Part shown: piece after piece, positions 44,938 to 53,590 of the stretch
How positions within the stretch are numbered: position 1 is the stretch's first letter
How the letters are laid out: every line of letters starts with the position of its first letter
Notes under the pieces: generated by a model
What the model was told of the DNA's origin: nothing
Seen by the model: only the letters and a program-made list of their open reading frames with translations
The model's database searches: none
Assembly (NCBI RefSeq): GCF_024171765.1
Contig: NZ_JAMTCI010000001.1
Location: 1,465,137-1,529,136 of the forward strand
DNA length: 64,000 nucleotides
Origin: Williamsia deligens
GTDB lineage: Bacteria > Actinomycetota > Actinomycetes > Mycobacteriales > Mycobacteriaceae
Direction: 5' to 3'
Position numbers and translations under genes: made by a program

Positions 44938-46254
44938 TCAGCGACAGCGCGGTACCGGCACCCCGGTGAAGCGGTCCTCGACCCACCGGGCGGCTCCGGG
45001 CACGTTGGTGATCTCCGGTAGCGCGTGTCCGACAGCTGTGCCGGGCAGCAACGGCGGGAACGGGATCAGATCCAGCGTGACGGGGACACCCCGGCCGCAC
45101 CACGTCGAGGCCAACACCCGGACGTTGCGGGTCGGGACGGCGTCGTCGTTGACGTTCGACGACAGCAGCACCGGCGATGTCGGTGTGAGCCGACCGACCG
45201 TCTGTTCCTCCACGACTCGGCGCCCGACCGGGTCGTTCATCACCGCCGTGCCGAGCGAGCCACCACTCTTCGTCCACTGCGACGAGCGTTGGAACGAGTA
45301 ACCCAGCGTCTGCAGGACGCACTGGTTCGCGGTGTCACGCATCATCGCCCGACCGCTCGCGTTCAACACCCGCTCCAGGACCGGCTCGATCTCGGGGTTC
45401 GTCCGGACGGCACCGTTGAGGAAGTACCCCACCGCTCCGATCAGCGTGCTGCCCTCGGCCCGGGCCAGGGTGTCGGCCAGCTGCACCGGCGGTGCGCCGG
45501 AATACGTCCCGACAAGCCGCATCTCCGGGGCGTAGGCCGGTTGCAGCTCCGCGGCGGCCGCGACGGCGTGGCCGCCCTGGGAGTACCCCCAGAACGCGAC
45601 GGGACTGGCGGACGTCAGCGATGTCCGCGGCAGTCGTACGGCTGCTCGAGCGGCGTCGATGACGGCGTGGGCGGAGTCGACCCTGTTCGCGTACGGGTGC
45701 GGTCCGGGCGTCCCGAGGCCCAGGTAGTCGGTGAACACCACGGCCATCCCGCGCGACAGCAGGTAGTCGACGGCGATCTGCTCGTAGGCGATCGACGCGT
45801 CGATGGGCGGACGGTACTGGACGAGAGATTGCAGCGCGATGGACGGGGCGCACTGTCGACCCGCGCCGATGGTCCCGGACGCCAGGGACACCAGCGGGCG
45901 CGGCCCCCTGCCCCGCCACGGAGAGCTGGGCTCAAAGTAGGTGCCGGTCACCGCGACAGGGCGATCGTGCTCGTCGAGGCTGCGGTACATGATCCGCCGC
46001 GCCGAGCCCGGGAAGGTGCCGTCGCCGGTGGGCACCGAGAGCGGCACGGCGAACGGCTGCTGACGGATCACGTCGCCGGGCGCGGTGCCGGGCAGGACGG
46101 CGGGCGGGTCGTAGAACGAGCCCCACGGACCGGCCGGCGCGGGGACGGTGGCCGGACTCGCAGACGCACCGGGGGCCGTCGTGAGCGTCGCCATCGTGGC
46201 GAGAGCCGTGGCCGCGCCGACGATGCCGAGGAGGTGCCGGATTCGGTGCCGCAT
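44938..46254 (-). CDS. Secretory lipase (LIP family)
   Basis: 438 aa. Signal peptide MRHRIRHLLGIVGAATALA... ending about GASASPA. PWRGRGPRP, WGYSQGGHAVAA (nucleophile), NVNDDAVPTRN (Asp) and VGHALPEI (His) match the LIP lipase at 30841, so they are paralogues. AAGGGGA precedes the ATG. Divergent from a TetR gene with a clear palindrome between, which probably represses it. Confidence 0.9.
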   Translation of the reverse strand: MRHRIRHLLGIVGAATALATMATLTTAPGASASPATVPAPAGPWGSFYDPPAVLPGTAPGDVIRQQPFAVPLSVPTGDGTFPGSARRIMYRSLDEHDRPVAVTGTYFEPSSPWRGRGPRPLVSLASGTIGAGRQCAPSIALQSLVQYRPPIDASIAYEQIAVDYLLSRGMAVVFTDYLGLGTPGPHPYANRVDSAHAVIDAARAAVRLPRTSLTSASPVAFWGYSQGGHAVAAAAELQPAYAPEMRLVGTYSGAPPVQLADTLARAEGSTLIGAVGYFLNGAVRTNPEIEPVLERVLNASGRAMMRDTANQCVLQTLGYSFQRSSQWTKSGGSLGTAVMNDPVGRRVVEEQTVGRLTPTSPVLLSSNVNDDAVPTRNVRVLASTWCGRGVPVTLDLIPFPPLLPGTAVGHALPEITNVPGAARWVEDRFTGVPVPRCR

Positions 46255-46288
46255 GGATCGTCCCCTTCGACGTCGCGATGTCGGACAA

Positions 46289-46311
46289 TTACAGACAGCT
46301 CATGTCCGTAA
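46289..46311. promoter_or_regulatory. TetR operator between lipase and TetR genes
   Basis: TTACAGAC and GTCCGTAA (7 of 8 symmetric) are separated by 7 bp. It lies between divergent start codons, 35 nt from the lipase and 43 nt from the TetR gene. Size suits a TetR dimer. Confidence 0.65.
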
Positions 46312-46353
46312 AGTCAACGGTCGGCGCAGCGAGAGTGCTGCCATCATCGAGAT

Positions 46354-46962
46354 GTGTCGTCGACCCCCAATCCCCGACGCGGCCGACCCCGTGATCCCGA
46401 CATCGAGTCCCGTGTGGTCGGCGCGGTCGAGGCGGTCTACTGGAGCACCGGGTGGGCCGGGTTCACCGTCGACGCGGTGGCGCGAACGGCAGGGGTGGGC
46501 CGCGAGGCGATCTACCGACGGTGGCCCACGAAGATTGCTCTCCTCGTGGGCGCGTTGGAACGGACGACGCCCCTGCCGCATTCGATCGACACGGGTTCGT
46601 TGCGCCGCGACCTGATGGAGCTGGCCCGGCAGCTGCTGTCCACATACCGATCCCGGTCGGGCATGGTCGCGATCCGGGTGGCGGTGGACGCGCGAGCCTT
46701 CCCCGATCTCCTCGAGCCGCTGACGCACACCATCAGCCGCAGCCGCTTCACGACGACGCGCGACATCGTCCGGCGCGGGGTGGCCCGGGGGGAACTGCCC
46801 ACCGACACCGACATCACGCTGCTACTGGAGATGCTCACCGGCGCGGTGCTCAGTCATGTGTTGTTCGCGCACGACCACGGCACGGAGTCCGCGGACGACG
46901 ACAGGTACGTCGGCGTCGTCGTGGACATGACCCTCGCGTCGGTCTCGACCGGCGCGCGCTGA
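46354..46962 (+). CDS. TetR-family regulator
   Basis: 202 aa from GTG 46354; no clear ribosome site. RRGRPRDPDIESRV is a typical basic arm; the helix-turn-helix is FTVDAVARTAGVGREAIYRRW. The C-terminal domain (TDITLLLEMLTGAVLSH) is of the TetR_C_16 type. Divergent from the lipase, with an inverted repeat between; it probably senses a lipid-derived ligand. Confidence 0.87.
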   Translation: MSSTPNPRRGRPRDPDIESRVVGAVEAVYWSTGWAGFTVDAVARTAGVGREAIYRRWPTKIALLVGALERTTPLPHSIDTGSLRRDLMELARQLLSTYRSRSGMVAIRVAVDARAFPDLLEPLTHTISRSRFTTTRDIVRRGVARGELPTDTDITLLLEMLTGAVLSHVLFAHDHGTESADDDRYVGVVVDMTLASVSTGAR

Positions 46963-46963
46963 G

Positions 46964-48313
46964 TCAGTCGAGCCAGTCCAACACCGCCGCCGCGGTCCAA
47001 CTCTGCTGCATGCTGCCGAGTGGCTCGCCGGTGAAGGGCTCGTAGTACTCGGCGAACGACCCGTCCTGCGCCTGACGAAGCCCCTCGTCACGCAGGCGGA
47101 CCGCACGCTCAGGCCACCCACGCCGGGCGAACGCCCACGAGAACAACCACGTCATCACGGGCCACACCGGACCTCGCCAGTACTCCTTGGGCCGGAAGTC
47201 GGGGGAGATCGGTGACGTCGACGGCGGCACGACGTAGCGCAGATCCGGGTGCCCGCAGAAGCGCGGACCGTCGAACACCCGCACCAGCGTCCGTTCGCGG
47301 TCACGCGGCAGCCCGCCGCACAGCAGTGGCGCGAACGCCGCGATGGTCTCGGTGGTGATCCACCGCCCGGCACGGAGATCGAAGTCGCGCGCCATCCCGT
47401 TGCGCTCGGAGCTCGCGGCGACGACGCCGGCGCGGAAGCGGTCCGCCCACGCGCGCAGATCGCGGACGTCGGAGCGCGGCTTGGCGTAGTCCTCACCGAT
47501 CGTCGCCAGCACCTCGCACGCCACCGCGAAGATCGCACTGACGAACACGTCCTCCACCGCGAAATCCATGACGGCCGGGAGCTTCTCGTCGTCGTAGTGC
47601 GCCCGCTTCATCTGCTCGACCAGCCACAGATACCGGTCGTACTCGGTGTCGCTCGGGCGCATCGCCGAGTCGTCGACGTGGTCGAGATCGGCCCGGCGGT
47701 ACGGCGGCAGGTCGTCGCCGACGACGACGTTCGCGTACGCCGCATCCCACCGGGGCGAGTTGTCCATGCCGGACTCCCAGCCGTGGAACAGCGTGATCCG
47801 ACCGCGGCCCTGGGGATCACGCGCGTGCGCGAGCCACCGGTGCCAGCGCACCAGGTTGCCCCAGCGGCGGTCGATGAACTCGTCGGCGGCCTGACGGGTG
47901 GTGCGACCGCGCCGACGGGAGTGGTCGAGGATGCGCTGCACGGCGATCGCGTGCACGGGGGGCTGGGTGATGCCCGAGGTGTCGACGAACGTCGGAGCAT
48001 GGGCGGCCAGTCGGGCGGTCTCCCACCGCGCCGGGCCGGGGAAGTACCCGTCGCGACCGTTCGCGAACACGATGTGCGGGATCATCCCGTTGCTCCACTG
48101 CGCCGAGAGCAACGTGTCCATCTCGATGACAGCGCGTTCGACGCTCAACGGGGCCAGTCCGACCGCGACGAACGCCGCGTCCCAGCTCCACATGTGCGGG
48201 TACAGCTTGGGCGCAGCACTCGTCATGGTGCCCAGGTCGTTGCCGCGCAAGAGGTACGCCGCACGGGCCGCCAGTTGCGTGGAGGTGAAGCCCACGTTCG
48301 CCACGCCCGCCAT
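46964..48313 (-). CDS. Glucosylglycerate hydrolase-like (GH63) enzyme
   Basis: 449 aa. (alpha/alpha)6-barrel: PHMWSWDAAF, GWESGMDNSPRWD (likely catalytic Asp), RGPVWPVMTWL and FAEYYEPFTGEPLG (likely catalytic Glu) match mycobacterial glucosylglycerate hydrolases of family GH63. These break down glucosylglycerate, a compatible solute that builds up under nitrogen shortage. ATG 48313 follows GGTGAGA; length agrees with the characterised enzyme. A general alpha-glucosidase remains possible. Confidence 0.8.
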   Translation of the reverse strand: MAGVANVGFTSTQLAARAAYLLRGNDLGTMTSAAPKLYPHMWSWDAAFVAVGLAPLSVERAVIEMDTLLSAQWSNGMIPHIVFANGRDGYFPGPARWETARLAAHAPTFVDTSGITQPPVHAIAVQRILDHSRRRGRTTRQAADEFIDRRWGNLVRWHRWLAHARDPQGRGRITLFHGWESGMDNSPRWDAAYANVVVGDDLPPYRRADLDHVDDSAMRPSDTEYDRYLWLVEQMKRAHYDDEKLPAVMDFAVEDVFVSAIFAVACEVLATIGEDYAKPRSDVRDLRAWADRFRAGVVAASSERNGMARDFDLRAGRWITTETIAAFAPLLCGGLPRDRERTLVRVFDGPRFCGHPDLRYVVPPSTSPISPDFRPKEYWRGPVWPVMTWLFSWAFARRGWPERAVRLRDEGLRQAQDGSFAEYYEPFTGEPLGSMQQSWTAAAVLDWLD

Positions 48314-48467
48314 TCTCACCGTCGGCCGCCATCGGCGCTCGTCAGGGCCTCTGAAGGCCGATGTGCACACGGCGAATTCTCGTTATTCGATCGTTACTCC
48401 GACACGATCGGGCGGCTGTTGTCGCTGTGGGTGGGGATCACGCGGTCGACTGCCTACCGTCGAGGAC

Positions 48468-48728
48468 ATGACCGAGATGAAGTCGATCGCCGATCACGTG
48501 GCAAGTGGCGATTCGCTGGCCGAGACGGCCCGCGCCCTCGACGTCGCCGAGGACGAGGTGAACCGGTGGGCGCACGAGATGATGCTGATCCTGCGGGTCG
48601 ACACCGTGACCGCCCTCGCCGATCAACTCCGCCGGATGCAGTACGGGGCGCCGACCACACAGCCGTGGGACCGGTCACTGTTCGTCCGCAAGCACGCTGA
48701 CAAGGCCCCGGCCGAGTCGGTGGCCTGA
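48468..48728 (+). CDS. Small LuxR-type helix-turn-helix-like protein
   Basis: 86 aa. Residues ~5-55 (IADHVASGDSLAETARALDV, then a VNRWAHEMMLILRV recognition-like helix) resemble a stand-alone LuxR_C domain without a receiver. GAGG precedes the ATG by 3-4 nt. It lies 64 bp before an EAL-DICT protein on the same strand. Function not known; a DNA-binding role is inferred. Confidence 0.6.
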   Translation: MTEMKSIADHVASGDSLAETARALDVAEDEVNRWAHEMMLILRVDTVTALADQLRRMQYGAPTTQPWDRSLFVRKHADKAPAESVA

Positions 48729-48792
48729 GGCGACCGGGCACGACAACGCGCTCACGGCGCGCCATGTACGTCAGCGTGATCGAGAGGGAGTC

Positions 48793-49962
48793 ATGCAGTT
48801 CGCGCCGGTTCGGCGACTGTCCGATGGGGCACTCGCGGCCGCGGAACTCCGACTACGGGGTTCCGGTCACACGCGTATCCGCAAGACCGAGGACCTGCTC
48901 CGCGCCGCGAGCCTGATGAGCCAACAGATGCCGGTGCGGTCGGCCACCCCGTCCGCCGCTCCCGGCGTCGCCACCGCGGTCGACGTCGCCGATGCACTGC
49001 CGCTGCTGGTGTCGATCGACCTCGACATCACCTCGACCTTCACCGACTCCGACCTGCACCCGCTCAGCAAGGTCGTCGTGTGCGTGTCACCGGACGACGT
49101 GATCGCCCACCCCCACCGCTGCCTGGCCACCATCGTCGAAGCCCGGGAACTCGGGCGCCTCATCTGTGTCGACGACATGGGATCGGCGGACAACGCCCTC
49201 GCGATGCTCCCCCTGATCGAACCGGACATCATCATCACGCCCCGGGAACTGTTGGCACGCATGGTCGAACCGGAGATGGCCGATCTCGCGAACGCGCTGC
49301 AGGCGTACGTCGAACGCAGCCACGCGGTGATCGTCGCCGAGGGCGTCGACACCGAGGACCTGCGCGAGGCCGCGCTGACCGTCGGGGCGTCGTACGGGGT
49401 GGGTGCGCTTTACCCGGCGTCCACGGATCCCCTCGGCATGATCGACGGGCCCGTCGTCCCGCTGCCAGAGACACCGGTCTGGAACACGCCGCGCACCGAC
49501 CTGCCGACGCCGTACGCCATCGCCTCGCAGGGAGTCCGCCCGCGGCGCGGCACGAAACAACTCCTCATCGAGATGAGCAAGACGCTGGAGGCCCAGGCTG
49601 CCGGTGTCGGGCACTCGATGATCGTCATCGGCACCTTCCAACACAAGCGACACTTCACCACCGAGACCTCGAAACGGTGGCATCTGCTGTCCGAGGCGAC
49701 GGGGTTCGCAGGTGTCTACGGCGTCGGCCTCGAGGACCGCATCGAGGGCAACGTCCAGCACGCGCCCCTCGAGCCCGAGGACGACCTCGTCAACGAGTGG
49801 ACGGTCGCCGTCCTCGGACCGCACTACGCCGCGCTGCTGTCCGCCCGCGATCTGCACGACAACGGACCCGATCTCGACCGCACCTTCGACTTCGTCCAGA
49901 GCTTCGACCGCGTCACCGTCACGCAGGCCGTCAACAGCATCCTGTCGCGCTTCACGGGCTGA
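48793..49962 (+). CDS. Degenerate EAL domain plus DICT sensor domain
   Basis: 389 aa. Residues 1-210 follow the EAL phosphodiesterase plan, but motifs are eroded: AELRLRG for EALLR, VDDMGSADN for DDFG, no Lys in the usual KID motif (DIIITPREL), though AEGVDTEDL is kept. Residues ~255-385 are a DICT domain (LLIEMSKTLEAQA, MIVIGTFQHKRHF), common in light- or c-di-GMP-linked proteins. It is likely a binding or sensing protein, not an enzyme. GAGAGGGAG precedes the ATG. Confidence 0.8.
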   Translation: MQFAPVRRLSDGALAAAELRLRGSGHTRIRKTEDLLRAASLMSQQMPVRSATPSAAPGVATAVDVADALPLLVSIDLDITSTFTDSDLHPLSKVVVCVSPDDVIAHPHRCLATIVEARELGRLICVDDMGSADNALAMLPLIEPDIIITPRELLARMVEPEMADLANALQAYVERSHAVIVAEGVDTEDLREAALTVGASYGVGALYPASTDPLGMIDGPVVPLPETPVWNTPRTDLPTPYAIASQGVRPRRGTKQLLIEMSKTLEAQAAGVGHSMIVIGTFQHKRHFTTETSKRWHLLSEATGFAGVYGVGLEDRIEGNVQHAPLEPEDDLVNEWTVAVLGPHYAALLSARDLHDNGPDLDRTFDFVQSFDRVTVTQAVNSILSRFTG

Positions 49963-50051
49963 TGGGTTCCCGCCGGGATCTCGCCCGCCGACCCGAATCG
50001 GACATCGTCGGTACGCTCGGTGCCTCACCAGGATGCGGGAGGCGCACGTCG

Positions 50052-50747
50052 ATGCGGAAGAAGCTGTTGTGGGTGGCGGGGATCGTCGTCGTGATCGCCG
50101 TGGTGGCGGTCGTCGCCGGGCCGTGGGTCTACAAGAACTGGATCGCCGGTGACGCCGATGCCGAACTGGCGCTGCCGTCGCAGACGAGTGCGGCCACCGT
50201 CGACGTCAACGGCACGTGGGGCGTGGTCGCCGGCCCCACCTCGGAGGACGCACGCACCCAGGCCGGATATCGCGTCGACGAGGTGTTGCGGGGCGAGAAC
50301 ATCACCGTCAACGGCCGCACCCAGCAGGTGACCGGCACCGTGCAGGTCGCCGGCAACCGACTCTCCGAGGGCACCATCACGGTCGACGTCGCGTCGATCC
50401 GGAGCCCGGAGTCCGCGCGCGACAACCGTTTCCGCGGCGAGAACATCATGAACACCGCACAGTCCCCGACAGCCACCTTCCGGGTCACCGAGCCGGTCGA
50501 CCTCTCGGGTGTGTCGGCGAGCGGCGCGCCCGCCACGGTGCGCACGGTCGGGACGATGGAGATCAAGGGACGCAGCCGACCGGTGACCACGGAGCTGAAG
50601 GTGGCGCGGTCCGGTGACTCGGTGATCGTGCAGGGGTCCGTCCCGGTCCGATGGGCCGACTACGGCGTCGAGGCCCCGAACCTCGGATTCGTGCAGGTGC
50701 AGGACACCGGCACCGTCGAGTTCCTGGTCAACCTCGCCCGACGCTGA
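50052..50747 (+). CDS. Membrane-anchored YceI-family protein
   Basis: 231 aa. An N-terminal helix (LLWVAGIVVVIAVVAVV) anchors a lipocalin-like YceI domain at ~45-230 (AGYRVDEVL, SPESARDNRFRG, MEIKGRSRPV, NLGFVQVQDTGTVEF). YceI proteins bind isoprenoid or other amphiphiles. The anchor replaces the usual cleaved signal. GGGAGG lies 9 nt before the ATG. Confidence 0.87.
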   Translation: MRKKLLWVAGIVVVIAVVAVVAGPWVYKNWIAGDADAELALPSQTSAATVDVNGTWGVVAGPTSEDARTQAGYRVDEVLRGENITVNGRTQQVTGTVQVAGNRLSEGTITVDVASIRSPESARDNRFRGENIMNTAQSPTATFRVTEPVDLSGVSASGAPATVRTVGTMEIKGRSRPVTTELKVARSGDSVIVQGSVPVRWADYGVEAPNLGFVQVQDTGTVEFLVNLARR

Positions 50748-50777
50748 CGCCCGTGACGCGTCGGTACTGTCGCGGGC

Positions 50778-51455
50778 ATGCCCACCGCTCTCGTCACCGG
50801 CGCGTCCCGCGGCCTCGGTGCCGCCATCGCCCGCGCTCTCGCCCCCACCCATGACGTGCTCCTCGGCGGACGCCCCAGCGGTGAGTTGGACGCGCTGGCA
50901 ACGGAGCTCGACGGGGCGTCGACGTTCCCGGTCGAGTTGACCGACCACGACGAGATGGAGGCGGCGACCGAGGCGATCACCGGCCTCGACGTGCTCGTCC
51001 ACAACGCGGGCGTCGGGTCCATCGGTCCGGTGGAGGACACCTACCCCGACGAGTACCGGGCGATGATGGAGGTCAACTTCATCGCTGTCGCCGAACTGAC
51101 GCGTCAATTGCTGCCCGCGCTGCGGGAGGCGGGTGGCCACGTGATCGTCATCAACTCCGGCGCGGGCCGGGATGCCAAGCCCGGGTGGAGCGCCTACGCG
51201 GCGAGCAAGTTCGCGGTGCGGGCCTTCGCCGACGCACTCCGACACGAGGAACCGCTGCTGCGGGTCACGACGATCTACCCGGGTCGGATCGACACGGACA
51301 TGCAGCGCGACATCGTCGCGATGGAGGGCGAGGAGTACGACGCGAGCCGCTTCCTGCGGGTGGAGTCGGTGGCCGCGGCCGTCGTCGCAGCGGTCACCAC
51401 ACCCGCGGACGCCCATCCGACCGAGGTCGTCCTGAAGCCGACCGGCCGGGCCTGA
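50778..51455 (+). CDS. SDR-family oxidoreductase
   Basis: 225 aa, a short SDR. TGASRGLGAAIA (cofactor), HNAGVG, Ser (INSGAGR) and YAASK are present. Arg after the Gly motif suggests NADPH. Short mycobacterial members of this type are annotated as general dehydrogenases. Substrate unknown. Convergent with the VOC gene. Confidence 0.88.
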   Translation: MPTALVTGASRGLGAAIARALAPTHDVLLGGRPSGELDALATELDGASTFPVELTDHDEMEAATEAITGLDVLVHNAGVGSIGPVEDTYPDEYRAMMEVNFIAVAELTRQLLPALREAGGHVIVINSGAGRDAKPGWSAYAASKFAVRAFADALRHEEPLLRVTTIYPGRIDTDMQRDIVAMEGEEYDASRFLRVESVAAAVVAAVTTPADAHPTEVVLKPTGRA

Positions 51456-51479
51456 GGCCGCGACCGGTCGGCGGGACGG

Positions 51480-51836
51480 TCAGCTCGGCGGGGAGTAGAT
51501 CTGCAGGTCGTTGCCGTCGGGATCGGCGAACGGGGCGATGCGTCCCCAGTCGTGGTCGCTGATGCCGCCGGGGAAGTCGACGCCCTTGTCCCGCAACGCC
51601 GAGACCTCGTCGTCGATGGTCCCGTCGGGTTGGAAGGTGATGACGGCGCCGCCACCGTCCCCGCTCCGCGAGGTCCCCTCGCGGGCGTTCAGACCGATGG
51701 TCATGGTCCCCGCGTCGATCTCGGACCAGTCCGATCCGGTCGACTTCACCGACAGACCGAGCGTTTCGCTGTAGAACCGCACCGCGCGGTCCATGTCGTC
51801 GACAGGTACCCACACCGTCGTGTTGCCCGTGGCCAT
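51480..51836 (-). CDS. VOC/glyoxalase-family protein
   Basis: 118 aa. Two beta-alpha-beta-beta-beta units: VWVPVDDMDRAVRFYSETLG and the C-terminal FADPDGNDLQIY are the VOC hallmarks. A metal-binding enzyme or a drug-binding protein is possible. GAGAGAAGC precedes the ATG. Divergent from the MFS exporter, so a resistance role is possible but unproven. Confidence 0.86.
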   Translation of the reverse strand: MATGNTTVWVPVDDMDRAVRFYSETLGLSVKSTGSDWSEIDAGTMTIGLNAREGTSRSGDGGGAVITFQPDGTIDDEVSALRDKGVDFPGGISDHDWGRIAPFADPDGNDLQIYSPPS

Positions 51837-51922
51837 GCTTCTCTCCGTTCGTCGAGGTCACCTCACGCATGCCCACTGTCGGCCTCGGCCAAACACGCCG
51901 GCCGCGATTACAGTTCTCAGCC

Positions 51923-53515
51923 GTGGACAGCACGTCGGCCTGGGCACCCCTCCGAAATGCCGTGTATCGCAACCTGTTCATCGCCCAGTTGGTGTCCAAC
52001 ATCGGCTTGTGGATGCAGACGGTGGGCGCGCAGTGGTTCCTCGTGGACCGTGGTGCGAGCCCGACCATGATCGCGCTGGTCCAGACAGCGGGACTCGCGC
52101 CCACCCTTCTGCTGTCGCTGCCCGCCGGGGTTCTCGCCGACCTCGTCGACCGTCGTCGGCTGTTGATCGCGACGTCGGTCTACTCGGTGCTCGGTGCGGC
52201 GGCGTTGGCGGCCATCGCCTGGGTCGGGGTCCTCAGCCCGGTCTCGCTTCTGGCGATGACCTTCCTGCTCGCCTGTGGTTCGGCCCTGACGTCACCCGCA
52301 TGGCAGGCGATACAACCCGAGCTCGTCCCGCGGGAACAGATCCCCGCCGCCTCCTCGCTCGGGAGCGTCACCGTGAACGCCGCCCGGGCGGTGGGTCCGG
52401 CGCTGGGCGGCGTCGTGGTCGCGGTCGCCGGTCCGACAGCCGTGTTCGCGCTCAACGCGGTCTCCTACGTCGCCGTCATCGGCGCGCTCGTCCTGTGGCA
52501 CCGTCCGCGCACCGACCGTGCCGTCGGTCGTGAGTCGCCGGGTTCGGCGATCGTCTCGGGCCTGCGCTACGTCCGGTCCGCGCCCATCGTCCGTCGGATC
52601 ATGCTGCGGTCGGCGATCTTCGCGTTCCCGGCATCAACGCTGTGGGCGCTGCTCCCGCTCGCGTCGTCGGAACATCTGCACCTCGGTGCGACCGGGTACG
52701 GCGCGATCCTGGGTGTCCTCGGTGTGGGTGCCGTCGCCGGGGTGGTGGTGATCCCGCGCGCGCGACGGCGGTTCGACGCGAACACCATCCTCGCGGCCTC
52801 CGCGCTGCTGTATGCGGCCGGCGTCGTCGCCGCAGGATGTCTGCCGCTCGCGGCCGCGGTGCCGCTCCTCCTCCTCGCGGGAACCGCGTGGATCGGCACG
52901 CTGACGGTGCTCAACGCAGCGGTGCAGCTGTCGGTGGCGACGTGGGTGCGCGCCCGGGCCATGTCGGTCTACCTGCTGGTGTTCATGGGATCGCAGGCCG
53001 TGGGCTCGTTCCTGTGGGGCCTGGTCGCGAACGCGATCGGCCTCGGCCCGACGCTCGCCGTGGCCGCCGGCCTCCTCGTCCTCGTCGCGGCGAGCGTCCG
53101 CGTCCTGCCGCTGCGGGCCGAGACGGGAACGCTCGACCGTGCGGTGTCGACGGCATGGCCCGCGCCCACGGTCGTCTTCGACGTCGACCCCGACGACGGC
53201 CCGGTGCTCGTCACCGTCACCTGGAGAATCCGTCCCGGCGACGAGCGGGAGTTCGTCCGGGCGATGGCGGCCGTCGGCCGTTCCCGACGCCGCACGGGTG
53301 GCTACCACTGGGGCCTGTTCCGCAGCGAGTCCGACGCGGACGCGATGCTCGAACACTTCATGGTCCCGTCGTGGTCGCAGTACGTCACCCAGACACAGAC
53401 CCGATGGACCGCATCGGACCACGAGGCCATCGAGACCGCACGCGCGCACACGATCCCGGACTCGGTCGTCCAGCGGTCGTACGTCGCCGTGGCCGACAGG
53501 GCCGGCGGTGCCTGA
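51923..53515 (+). CDS. MFS exporter with C-terminal ABM-like domain
   Basis: 530 aa from GTG 51923. Residues ~15-410 form 10-12 membrane helices (SNIGLWMQTVGAQWF, ADLVDRRRLLI as the loop 2-3 motif). Residues ~425-525 (VTVTWRIRPGDEREFVRAM, GGYHWGLFRSESDA) are an antibiotic-biosynthesis-monooxygenase-like ferredoxin-fold domain, seen in MFS_3 exporters of this type. Substrate unknown. An upstream ATG (51869) is in frame but lies in weaker sequence. Confidence 0.84.
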   Translation: MDSTSAWAPLRNAVYRNLFIAQLVSNIGLWMQTVGAQWFLVDRGASPTMIALVQTAGLAPTLLLSLPAGVLADLVDRRRLLIATSVYSVLGAAALAAIAWVGVLSPVSLLAMTFLLACGSALTSPAWQAIQPELVPREQIPAASSLGSVTVNAARAVGPALGGVVVAVAGPTAVFALNAVSYVAVIGALVLWHRPRTDRAVGRESPGSAIVSGLRYVRSAPIVRRIMLRSAIFAFPASTLWALLPLASSEHLHLGATGYGAILGVLGVGAVAGVVVIPRARRRFDANTILAASALLYAAGVVAAGCLPLAAAVPLLLLAGTAWIGTLTVLNAAVQLSVATWVRARAMSVYLLVFMGSQAVGSFLWGLVANAIGLGPTLAVAAGLLVLVAASVRVLPLRAETGTLDRAVSTAWPAPTVVFDVDPDDGPVLVTVTWRIRPGDEREFVRAMAAVGRSRRRTGGYHWGLFRSESDADAMLEHFMVPSWSQYVTQTQTRWTASDHEAIETARAHTIPDSVVQRSYVAVADRAGGA

Positions 53516-53590
53516 TTCGTCAGGCGTGACAGAGCTGTCCGTTCTACGGTGTGACGGACACAGCGCGTGGACCCAGCGAAGGGACAGAGA

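Noticed and set aside
51869-51922. ATG 51869 as the start of the MFS exporter
   Set aside because: The added residues are not typical of MFS N-termini and no ribosome site precedes it; GTG 51923 opens the family-like sequence.
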